A stretch of DNA of 38,369 nucleotides from Acidimicrobiales bacterium (lineage in GTDB: Bacteria > Actinomycetota > Acidimicrobiia > Acidimicrobiales > Acidimicrobilacustridaceae): positions 1 through 38,369 of the forward strand of contig JALOLF010000026.1 in the NCBI GenBank assembly GCA_025456085.1, in the 5' to 3' direction. The position numbers were made by a program, and so were the translations under genes. This document shows, piece by piece, positions 31,849 to 38,283 of the stretch. The number at the start of each line of letters is the position of its first letter. Positions within the stretch are counted from its first letter, which is position 1. The notes under the pieces were generated by a model. That model saw only the letters and a program-made list of their open reading frames with translations. It made no database searches and was not told where the DNA came from.

Positions 31849-31867
31849 TAGGGTAGAACTTGTTCCA
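31849..31867 (+). promoter_or_regulatory. promoter with KstR-type inverted repeat
   Basis: TAGGGT (31849-31854) is a likely -10. Overlapping its last base is TAGAACTTGTTCCA (31854-31867), which fits the mycobacterial KstR pattern TnnAACnnGTTnnA at every fixed position. It lies at the expected transcription start, a repressing position. The next gene begins at 31901 after a GGGGGAGG ribosome site. Confidence 0.45.
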
Positions 31868-31900
31868 GACAGGTGAGGGGCGCCGAGGGGGAGGACCCAC

Positions 31901-33142
31901 ATGATCGACGGCTACGTGCACCCGGACTTCGCTCCGGTGGCGACGGTGTTCCGCCAGCAGCTCGCCCGCACCACCGGGGGCGCCTCGGTGGCCATCTACC
32001 ACCGCGGCGAGCTGGTCGTGGACCTGTGGGGTGGCACCCGCACCCTCGACGGGGATCCCTGGCAGGCCGACACCATGGCCATGTGCTTCTCGACCACCAA
32101 GGGCATCGCCTCCCTGGCCGTCCACCTCCTCGCCGACCGGGGCCAGGTCCACTACGACGCCCCCGTGGCCGAGTACTGGCCCGAGTTCGCCCAGAACGGC
32201 AAGGAGGGGGTGACGGTGCGCCACGTGCTCACCCACTCCGCCGGTCTGCACCGCCTGCGCAGCGTCATCGACCACGCCGAGCAGATGCTCGACTGGGACT
32301 ACATGGTCGACGCCCTCGGCCGGGCCAAGCCGGCGTACCCACCGGGCACCGCCAACGGCTACCACGCGCTGACCTACGGGTGGCTCGCGGGCGAGATCGT
32401 GCGGCGGGTCTCGGGCCGCCCCTTCGACCAGTTCGTCCAGGACGAGATCGTCGCCCCGTTGGAGCTCGACGGGCTGTACATGGGCTGCCCCGAGGACCAG
32501 CGCCACCGGGTGGCCCCCCTGGCCCCGATGGGGGGCGCCTACCTGGGCCCGCAGGCCTCGCGACGGATCGAGAAGCGGGTCGGCGAGCAGTTCGCCAAGC
32601 TGGGCTCGCTCACCCGCTTCCCCCTCAACACCCGGCGGATCGTGAACGCCCTGGCACCCCGGGGCGTGGAGGACGTCCTGTTCGACGCCAAAGCGATGGA
32701 CGCCTCCATACCGGCGGCCAACGGGTTCATGACCGCCCGGTCGCTGGCCCGTGCCTACGGCGCGCTGGCCGGGCGGGGCACCATCGACGGCGTGCAGCTC
32801 CTGTCGCCGTTCACCGTCGAGCGCATCGCCGAGATCCAGAGCACCCGCCGTGACCTGGTGCTGGTGCTGCCCATGCGGTGGCGGCTCGGCTACCACGCCG
32901 TGGTCACGTCGCGGGGCTTCGTGGACGAGGCGTTCGGCCACTTCGGCTTCGGCGGCTCGGGCGGCTGGTGCGACCCCACCCGTGACCTGGCGGTGGGCAT
33001 GACCTGCAACCGGGGCACCGGCACCCCGGTGGGTGACGCCCGCCTGGTGCAGCTCGGCACCGCCGCCATGCAGAGCGTGCGCAACCGCAAGGCCGGCCGA
33101 CGAGGTGCCCGGCGCGGGGGTTCGCTGCGGGTCGCGTCCTGA
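31901..33142 (+). CDS. beta-lactamase-fold serine hydrolase (EstB-like)
   Basis: A 413-residue member of the class C beta-lactamase / family VIII esterase group. The nucleophile is Ser64 in the SxxK motif STTK (Ser64, Lys67), the Tyr of the YxN-like element lies in NGYHALTYGW, and HFGFGGSGGW corresponds to the third, KTG-like element. No signal peptide is seen, so it is probably cytosolic, as are many esterases of this type. Start is ATG 31901 with GGGGGAGG upstream. The operator-like site 34 bp upstream fits lipid-responsive control (inference). Its stop overlaps the GNAT gene. Confidence 0.88.
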   Translation: MIDGYVHPDFAPVATVFRQQLARTTGGASVAIYHRGELVVDLWGGTRTLDGDPWQADTMAMCFSTTKGIASLAVHLLADRGQVHYDAPVAEYWPEFAQNGKEGVTVRHVLTHSAGLHRLRSVIDHAEQMLDWDYMVDALGRAKPAYPPGTANGYHALTYGWLAGEIVRRVSGRPFDQFVQDEIVAPLELDGLYMGCPEDQRHRVAPLAPMGGAYLGPQASRRIEKRVGEQFAKLGSLTRFPLNTRRIVNALAPRGVEDVLFDAKAMDASIPAANGFMTARSLARAYGALAGRGTIDGVQLLSPFTVERIAEIQSTRRDLVLVLPMRWRLGYHAVVTSRGFVDEAFGHFGFGGSGGWCDPTRDLAVGMTCNRGTGTPVGDARLVQLGTAAMQSVRNRKAGRRGARRGGSLRVAS

Positions 33143-33639
33143 GCCATCCCCTCACCGACGGCAGCGTCGCCGAGCTGCGTGCCGCGACGCGGGCGGACGA
33201 GCCGGCTCTGCTGGCCGCGTTCGGACGCATCGTCGCCGACGACGAGGGCTACCCCCAGCACCCCGACGAACCCGTCACCGCCGAGGCCTTCCACGACTAC
33301 TGGGTGGGGCCGGCCCGCGTCCTGTGCGTGGCGACCGTCGCCGGAGAGCTCGCAGGCTCCTACATGGTGAAGCCGAACGGCGTGGGACGGGCCGCACACG
33401 TCGGCAACGCCGGCTACTGGGTCACGCAGCCGTTCCGCGGTCGCGGCCTCGGCCGGGTGCTGGTGCAGGACTCGTTGGGCGCCGCGCGCACCGCGGGCTT
33501 CGACGCCCTGCAGTTCAACTTCGTGTTCGAGTCCAACCCGGCGCGTCGCCTCTACGAGCAGCTCGGGTTCCAGGTCGTGGGCCGCGTGCCGGAGGTGATC
33601 GACGGCGAGGCGGTGCTGATCTACTGGCGGCGCCTGTAG
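33139..33639 (+). CDS. GNAT-family N-acetyltransferase
   Basis: A protein of about 166 residues. The acetyl-CoA-binding motif A is FRGRGLGRVLVQDSL with YWVTQPF before it, and motif B is FESNPARRLYEQLGF. The family's first strand and helix (AELRAATRADEPALLAAF) lie upstream of every in-frame ATG or GTG, and the only start that keeps them is CTG 33139, which overlaps the stop of the serine hydrolase as CTGA. The first in-frame GTG is 33304, in mid-domain. Substrate is unknown. Confidence 0.83.
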   Translation: MSHPLTDGSVAELRAATRADEPALLAAFGRIVADDEGYPQHPDEPVTAEAFHDYWVGPARVLCVATVAGELAGSYMVKPNGVGRAAHVGNAGYWVTQPFRGRGLGRVLVQDSLGAARTAGFDALQFNFVFESNPARRLYEQLGFQVVGRVPEVIDGEAVLIYWRRL

Positions 33640-33651
33640 ACGGCGTCACCG

Positions 33652-34245
33652 CTAGAACACCAGGATCGCCGCGGCCAGCAGCGGCAGCAGCACCAGCTCG
33701 ACGAGCGCCACCGCCGCGGCCAACAGGGCCCACAGGAAGAACGACACCCGCAACAGCCGGAACAGCGACGTGTAGGCCAGCAGGTCTCCTCGGGCGGAGC
33801 TCAGGAGCCGCCCCGCCTTCCACGAGCGGGACAGCTTGCCGCCGGTGAGAGGCACGACCCCGGCCGGCGTACCGCCCCGGGCCAGGGTGGTGAGCTGCTC
33901 GACCTGCTCACGGCGCAGGTCGGGTTCGCGGCGGAGCTTGTCGGGCAGCTCCACCAGACCGTTGACGAGCCAGCGCGTCACCAGCAGGGCGAACGCCGGC
34001 ACGAGCAGCAGGGCGGCGAGCAGCAGCCAGCTCAAGGCGTCACCCCACCAGGGCAACGGCGTGCCGAGACCCTCCACCAGGGCGGCCAGGAGCACCAGCG
34101 CCACGGCGGCGGCGGACCCCACCGCCAGCACCAGTGCACCCGTTCCGATGCCCCGCACCACCGGCACGACCCGGTCGAGCACGGACACGACCCGGTCGAC
34201 CGGTCGGGTCGCGGTCGCTGCGACGGCGTCGGGCGGATCGGCCAC
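33652..34245 (-). CDS. membrane protein of unknown function
   Basis: A 197-residue protein with an N-terminal helix pair (about 33-95), a cytosolic middle with a basic helix (ELPDKLRREPDLRREQVEQLTTLARGG), and a C-terminal hydrophobic segment that ends the chain. I recognise no family. Start is GTG 34245; TATCCT at 34254-34259 (minus strand) is 8 nt upstream, so a leaderless message is likely. Its promoter lies directly beside the start of the tRNA-Lys gene transcribed the other way. Function cannot be inferred. Confidence 0.7.
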   Translation of the reverse strand: MADPPDAVAATATRPVDRVVSVLDRVVPVVRGIGTGALVLAVGSAAAVALVLLAALVEGLGTPLPWWGDALSWLLLAALLLVPAFALLVTRWLVNGLVELPDKLRREPDLRREQVEQLTTLARGGTPAGVVPLTGGKLSRSWKAGRLLSSARGDLLAYTSLFRLLRVSFFLWALLAAAVALVELVLLPLLAAAILVF

Positions 34246-34266
34246 GACTGTGCAGGATAATGGGGT

Positions 34267-34342
34267 GCCCTCGTAGCCAAGCGGTCAAGGCAACGGACTT
34301 TTAATCCGAAGATCGTGGGTTCGAATCCCACCGGGGGCACCA
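34267..34342 (+). tRNA. tRNA-Lys (anticodon TTT)
   Basis: A full cloverleaf of 76 nt with encoded CCA. The acceptor pairs GCCCTCG with CGGGGGC (one T-G pair), the D arm uses GCC/GGC, the anticodon stem is CGGA/TCCG around loop CTTTTAA, and the T arm is GTGGG/CCCAC with loop TTCGAAT. Position 27-43 is an A-A mismatch. Anticodon at 34300-34302 is TTT, hence lysine. No integrase or attachment repeat is beside it. Confidence 0.95.
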
Positions 34343-34367
34343 CCGGGGCACCGTGGTCACCGGCCGG

Positions 34368-34811
34368 CTACTCGGCGTCGGCGGCCTCGTCGGGATGGGG
34401 TCGCACGATGACCACCGGGCACGGCGCGTAGTGCGCCACCTGCTGGCTCACCGAGCCCAGCAGCAGGCTGCGGAAGCCACCCCGGCCCCGTGAGCCCACC
34501 ACCACGAGGTCGTCGGCCTCGGCCTGGTCGAGCAGTGCCCGCACCGGCGCGTCCTCGATGACCCGCGCCTCCACCGAAGCCGCCACGTCGGCACCGAGCT
34601 CCTCCTCCAGGACGCGGTGGAGGCGGTGGGTGACGGCCTCGGTCAGCTCGTCGATCTGGGTGGGTGCATCGGTGGCGACGATGAGCGGGCTGAACTCCCA
34701 CGCCTCGACGGCGACGAGGGGGACCTCCCACCGGGTGGCCTCACGGTGGGCCCAGCGGAGGGCGGCGCGCGCCCCCGCCGAGCTGTCCACGCCCACGATC
34801 ACTCGCTTCAT
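34368..34811 (-). CDS. universal stress protein (UspA family)
   Basis: A 147-residue single-domain Usp. The N-terminal VIVGVDSS strand and the late ATP-binding motif G-x2-G-x9-G-S ([15 protein letters not shown]) followed by PVVIVRP are intact, so this is the nucleotide-binding type. A GGAGGAGG ribosome site precedes ATG 34811, and TAGCGT (34836-34841, minus strand) is a candidate -10. In mycobacteria several such proteins belong to the DosR dormancy regulon; a DosR-like box is about 0.9 kb away, but not in front of this gene. Confidence 0.92.
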   Translation of the reverse strand: MKRVIVGVDSSAGARAALRWAHREATRWEVPLVAVEAWEFSPLIVATDAPTQIDELTEAVTHRLHRVLEEELGADVAASVEARVIEDAPVRALLDQAEADDLVVVGSRGRGGFRSLLLGSVSQQVAHYAPCPVVIVRPHPDEAADAE

Positions 34812-34883
34812 CGGTCCTCCTCCTGCACCGACCGCACGCTAGTGCCCGCTCGTGCGCGGTCGGCGACGCCGGCCCAGGCGCGA

Positions 34884-34926
34884 CGATCGGGAGCGCCGGA
34901 GAGAGGGGATCCGGCGCCCCCGATCG
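34884..34926 (-). terminator. long hairpin downstream of the receiver-like gene
   Basis: CGATCGGG-A-GCGCCGG pairs with CCGGCGC-C-CCCGATCG around an 11-nt loop, giving 15 pairs and one mismatch. There is no T-run. It lies about 94 bp beyond the stop at 35020 and before the start region of the Usp gene, so it probably ends transcription from the right. The remainder of 34842-35019 shows no gene. Confidence 0.6.
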
Positions 34927-35019
34927 GACGGGCACCGACCGGAAAGGGCAGGCGGTCGACGCCCGGCTGCACCCCGGCACTGCGGCGCCACGCGGTGCGG
35001 GAGTGCGCGGTCCCGATCC

Positions 35020-35628
35020 TCAGGACTCGATGGTCACGTCGATCTTCGACGCCCACGGATCGACGCCCCGGACCGCGCCCACGGCGCGCACCGAGGCCAT
35101 CTCGGCCACGGTCTTGTCGAGGGCGGCACCCGGGCGGAGGGTCACCAGGAGATCCCGGCCGCTGCGGCGCACGCTGGCCGAGGAGGTGACGTCGGGGAGG
35201 CCGTGGCGGTCGAGCACCTCGCGCAGCGCGACCTCGGCCGCGGCGTCGTGCCTGGGCAGCGGGGCCGAGGCCGCGTCGGCCACGGCGGCGACGGCGGTCT
35301 CCGGTCCCGGGGCGAAGGCCACGGCGTGGTCCCAGTAGGGCGAGCTGTCGGCCTGGCCCACCATCACCAACGGGATGTGGCGCCGCAGGGCGCACCCCAC
35401 GCCGTCCTCGCTGGCCGTGGGCTCGGGGTTCGCCTCGTCGCGGACCACGACCGCCACGTCCACCTGGTCCTCGTCGAGCGGGCACTGGTGGCCGTCGACC
35501 ATGCCGTTGCACGGGAACACCGCGGCGTCCGGGTCGTGGCAGCGCGACACCGAGTGCCCGGCCTCCTCCAGACGGGTGATGGTCTCGCCGGCCGCGCCGG
35601 AGCGACCCTCCAGGATGAGCACTCGCAT
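35020..35628 (-). CDS. receiver-like protein of unknown function
   Basis: A 202-residue soluble protein. The start MRVLILEG and a repeated alpha/beta pattern recall the response-regulator receiver fold, but the phospho-acceptor Asp and the conserved Lys cannot be placed. A Cys-containing block (SRCHDPDAAVFPCNGM then GHQCPLDED) gives three Cys and two His in about 25 residues, which could bind a metal or sense redox. The C-terminal 90 residues look like a small alpha/beta domain (VTSSASVRRSGRDLLVTL). I do not recognise the family with confidence. Start ATG 35628 follows GAGGGGAACG. It diverges from the multicopper oxidase gene, with the DosR-like box between them. Confidence 0.75.
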   Translation of the reverse strand: MRVLILEGRSGAAGETITRLEEAGHSVSRCHDPDAAVFPCNGMVDGHQCPLDEDQVDVAVVVRDEANPEPTASEDGVGCALRRHIPLVMVGQADSSPYWDHAVAFAPGPETAVAAVADAASAPLPRHDAAAEVALREVLDRHGLPDVTSSASVRRSGRDLLVTLRPGAALDKTVAEMASVRAVGAVRGVDPWASKIDVTIES

Positions 35629-35745
35629 GATCGTTCCCCTCTCGATGTGACGCGACGTCGTGGCGCTGACGTCGTCCCCCGTTCTCGGGAGGCATCGTCG
35701 GGTACGGACACGCGCGCCGAGCAGGGCAGGCGGTCATGGAGCCGT

Positions 35746-35759
35746 GGGACCAAAGTCCC
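35746..35759. promoter_or_regulatory. DosR/DevR-like operator
   Basis: GGGACCAAAGTCCC is a 5-4-5 inverted repeat that matches 13 of 14 positions of the DosR core GGGACTWWAGTCCC. The outer bases of the longer consensus do not match. It lies in the 280-bp region between the divergent receiver-like (35628) and multicopper oxidase (35909) genes, about 45 bp before the TTGACC (-35). DosR acts under hypoxia or NO in mycobacteria; whether this organism has a DosR is not visible here. Confidence 0.6.
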
Positions 35760-35797
35760 TAGCGACAGGGTCGGAGGACCGTTCCGAGCCGTCGTCC

Positions 35798-35824
35798 TTG
35801 ACCCCCGCGAAGGCCGTCTACCAT
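35798..35824 (+). promoter_or_regulatory. sigma-70-type promoter of the multicopper oxidase gene
   Basis: TTGACC at 35798-35803 and TACCAT at 35819-35824 with a 15-bp spacer, a little short. The leader of about 80 nt contains AAGGAG (35892-35897) before ATG 35909. Outside this promoter and the DosR-like box I see nothing else coding in 35629-35908. Confidence 0.5.
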
Positions 35825-35908
35825 GCTTTCCCGATCTCGTGCCTGGCGCCGGTGGGCGTCGTCGGGCACGGGAGGCCCCGTCAACCTGCACAAGGAGTGG
35901 TTCCGCTC

Positions 35909-37558
35909 ATGCCCGAGCGTTCACCGACCCAAGACCGGAGCATGCTCTCGGTCGTCGCCGCACTGGTGTCCGTCGCGGCCTTCCTCCTGGCCGCACTCGG
36001 CCTGGTGGTCGTCACCCTCGACGACGAGGGCGGCGGCGGCGGCGGCGGCGGCGGCGGTAGCGACATCACCCCCGTCCAGGTCAGCCTGGCCGATCCGTTC
36101 AAGATCGACCCGGGTGACATCACCGTGCCCCTCGGTGCCAAGCTGCTGGTGACCAACAACAGCACCAGCACCGTCCACAACCTGGCCGTCGAGGAAGCTG
36201 CGGAGATCACCACACCCGACCTCCAGGCCGGTGAGTCCTACGAGCTGGACCTCTCCAGCCTCGAGGCCGGCACCTACAACATCCTGTGCACGATCCCCGG
36301 TCACGCCCAGGCGGGCATGGTGGGCACCCTGACCGTCACCGCCGAAGGCTCCGCCGGTGGCGGCTCCGACGGCGAGTCGGCAACGGCCGGTGAGGGCGGC
36401 GGCGGCACCGAGCACGACCGGGCCCACTATCTCGCCGTGGAAGAGGCGCAGAACACCAACATCGGCGCCTTCGCCACCGACGCGGTCGACCTGATCACGG
36501 CCGGCGAGTACCCGCTGGAGCGGGGCAACAACGTCCTCGATCCCGAGATCCTGCCCGGCGCCGGCCCCAACGGCGAGGACATCAAGGAGTTCAAGCTCGT
36601 CGCCGCCATCACCGAGTGGGAGGTCTCGCCCGGCAACGTCGTGCAGGCCTGGACCTACAACGGCACGGTGCCCGGCCCGTGGATCGACGTCGAACAGGGT
36701 GACCGCGTGCGGGTCACGGTGCGCAACGACCTCGAGGTCGCGGCCACCGACATCCACTTCCACGGCATCACCACGCCCTTCGAGGACGACGGCGTGTCGA
36801 CCCTCACCCAGCCCTACGTGGAGCCGGGTGAGACCCACACCTACGAGTTCACCGCGCCGAACCGGCCCGAGGCGGGCATGTACCACGCCCACATGCACGG
36901 CCAGGAGTCGGTCATCAACGGCCTGTTCGCCATGTTCACGGTGGGCGACGTCCCGCTGCCCGATCCCGGCAGCTCGTTCAAGGGCCGTCCCGACCTGGTG
37001 ATCCCCGAGGGTGTCACCGACCCGAACATCCAGCACTACCCGATGGTGCTGAACGACGCCGGCGTGATCGGCCTGTCCATCAATGGCAAGTCGTTCCCCG
37101 CCACCGAGCCGGTGTTCGCCGCGGTGGGCAAGCCCCTGCTGGTCACCTACCAGAACGAGGGCTTCCTGTCGCACCCGATGCACCTGCACCACGTGCCCCA
37201 GCTCGTGGTGGCCAAGGACGGCTTCGCCCTCGACACCCCGTACTGGGTGGACACGGTGAACATCGCCCCCGGTGAGCGCTACACGGTGCTGATCCTGCCC
37301 ACCACCGAGGACCTCAACCTCGACGACGGCGACGACTTCGTGTACAACCCGCTGGCCCCGCTGCTGAACGACTCGACCCCGGACGATCCGACGACCCTGC
37401 CGTCGGCCGGCATCTGGGCCTTCCACTGCCACATCCTGAACCACGCCGAGAACTCCGAGATCGGCCTGTTCGGCATGGTGACGGCGCTGGTGGTGGTGCC
37501 CGACGACCCGGCCTTCCCGCTGCCGACCACGCAGCCGGCGACGCAAGCCGACTTCTGA
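35909..37558 (+). CDS. three-cupredoxin multicopper oxidase (nitrite-reductase/laccase-like)
   Basis: A 549-residue membrane-anchored copper protein facing outward. Order: an N-terminal helix (about 12-35), a run of ten Gly, a plastocyanin-like domain with type-1 ligands His (TVHNL), Cys and His (LCTIPGH) and Met (AGM), a Gly/Ser-rich linker, then a two-domain core. The core has the trinuclear-site motifs HFHG, HAHMHG, HPMHLH and HCHILNH; the last also holds the type-1 Cys, with Met of LFGM as a possible axial ligand. Middle domain lacks a type-1 Cys. The core looks like two-domain laccases/NirK relatives; without structural modelling nitrite reductase and oxidase activity cannot be told apart. 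The extra cupredoxin could be an internal electron donor. Confidence 0.88.
   Translation: MPERSPTQDRSMLSVVAALVSVAAFLLAALGLVVVTLDDEGGGGGGGGGGSDITPVQVSLADPFKIDPGDITVPLGAKLLVTNNSTSTVHNLAVEEAAEITTPDLQAGESYELDLSSLEAGTYNILCTIPGHAQAGMVGTLTVTAEGSAGGGSDGESATAGEGGGGTEHDRAHYLAVEEAQNTNIGAFATDAVDLITAGEYPLERGNNVLDPEILPGAGPNGEDIKEFKLVAAITEWEVSPGNVVQAWTYNGTVPGPWIDVEQGDRVRVTVRNDLEVAATDIHFHGITTPFEDDGVSTLTQPYVEPGETHTYEFTAPNRPEAGMYHAHMHGQESVINGLFAMFTVGDVPLPDPGSSFKGRPDLVIPEGVTDPNIQHYPMVLNDAGVIGLSINGKSFPATEPVFAAVGKPLLVTYQNEGFLSHPMHLHHVPQLVVAKDGFALDTPYWVDTVNIAPGERYTVLILPTTEDLNLDDGDDFVYNPLAPLLNDSTPDDPTTLPSAGIWAFHCHILNHAENSEIGLFGMVTALVVVPDDPAFPLPTTQPATQADF
36029..36058 (+). repeat. (GGC)9-GGT microsatellite encoding Gly10
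   Basis: Nine GGC codons and one GGT follow the membrane anchor of the multicopper oxidase. Length changes by slippage would be in frame and would only alter the spacer length. Confidence 0.9.
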
Positions 37559-37575
37559 CCCGCACGCGGTCGACG

Positions 37576-37603
37576 GAGGGGCCCGGGGCGACCCGGGCCC
37601 CTC
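37576..37603 (+). terminator. 12-bp perfect hairpin with GCGA tetraloop
   Basis: GAGGGGCCCGGG pairs perfectly with CCCGGGCCCCTC around the GNRA-type loop GCGA, 17 bp after the multicopper oxidase stop. No T-run follows, as usual in GC-rich actinobacteria. A second weaker hairpin (CCCGGG, 8-nt loop, CCCGGG) lies at 37616-37635. Confidence 0.8.
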
Positions 37604-37635
37604 GTCGCGTCTGCTCCCGGGTCCCTCAACCCGGG

Positions 37636-37653
37636 CTCACACGCTCCTCACAC
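37636..37653 (+). promoter_or_regulatory. 11-bp-spaced direct repeat CTCACAC
   Basis: CTCACAC occurs at 37636-37642 and 37647-37653, start to start 11 bp, one helical turn. This is the geometry of sites bound by OmpR/PhoB-family regulators (TCACAGC-type repeats for mycobacterial PhoP). It lies 60 bp upstream of the ATG of the secreted protein. No good -35 is visible, which fits activator dependence. Confidence 0.4.
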
Positions 37654-37713
37654 CTGGGGTCGATGCTGAAGGTGCAAGGAACGGGACCCCCACTCGTGAC
37701 AAGGAGCAATCCC

Positions 37714-38178
37714 ATGCGCAAGTCCCTCGCCACCACCGCCGCGACGGCCGCCGTCGGCCTCGGCCTCGTGGCCGGCTCGATCGGCGTCGCCGCCGTCGCC
37801 GGGCCGTTCGTGGCCGGTGCCCAAGAAGGCGGATCGGCCACCACGGAGCAGGCCGGCCACCCCCGCCTGCGCCACGCCGTGCTCTCCGCGGTCCGCACCA
37901 CGGCCGACACCATCGGCATCGAGCCCCGGGCCCTGCTCGAGGAGCTGCGGGCCGGCAAGACCATCGCCCAGGTGGCCACCGACAACGGCGTCGACCCCCA
38001 GGTCGTCGTCGACGAGCTGATCGCCAAGGGCAACGCCCGCATCGACGAGGCGCTGGCCAACGGGCGCATCAGCGCCGAGGAGGCCGACCGGGCCAAGGCC
38101 AAGCTGGCCGAGAAGGTCCCCGAGCTCGTGAACCGCACCTGGCCGCGCCTCATGGCCTGGACGCCGCCCGCCGGCTGA
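37714..38178 (+). CDS. secreted small helical protein
   Basis: A 154-residue product with a signal peptide (MRKSLATTAATAAVG..., cleavage probably after VAGA near 36) and a mature, fully helical domain. The mature part contains IGIEPRALLEELRAGKTIAQVATDNGVD, a helix-turn-helix-like segment seen in many exported proteins of unknown role, then ANGRISAEEADRAKAKLAEKVPELVNRTWP. No catalytic residue pattern is recognisable. AAGGAG is well placed before ATG 37714; an earlier ATG at 37663 lacks such a site. A strong terminator follows. Confidence 0.8.
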   Translation: MRKSLATTAATAAVGLGLVAGSIGVAAVAGPFVAGAQEGGSATTEQAGHPRLRHAVLSAVRTTADTIGIEPRALLEELRAGKTIAQVATDNGVDPQVVVDELIAKGNARIDEALANGRISAEEADRAKAKLAEKVPELVNRTWPRLMAWTPPAG

Positions 38179-38211
38179 CCCGACGGCGGCACACCGCGAC
38201 CCGGACACGGC

Positions 38212-38241
38212 GAAGAGGCCCCGCCACGGCGGGGCCTCTTC
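38212..38241 (+). terminator. intrinsic terminator after the secreted protein gene
   Basis: GAAGAGGCCCCGCC and GGCGGGGCCTCTTC form a perfect 14-bp inverted repeat with a 2-nt centre (in practice a 4-6 nt loop), followed by a pyrimidine run (CTCTTCC). It lies 33 bp after the stop at 38178. Confidence 0.85.
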
Positions 38242-38283
38242 CTCTTCCGATCCCCTTGCGTGGTGAGCACAGGATGAAGGCAT

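Noticed and set aside
34267..34342. tRNA-Lys as a possible integration site.
   Set aside because: No integrase, no repeat of the tRNA 3' end and no change in composition nearby.
35921..37546. 541-codon open frame antisense to the multicopper oxidase.
   Set aside because: No motif and composition typical of a shadow frame; the plus strand has all copper motifs and a ribosome site.
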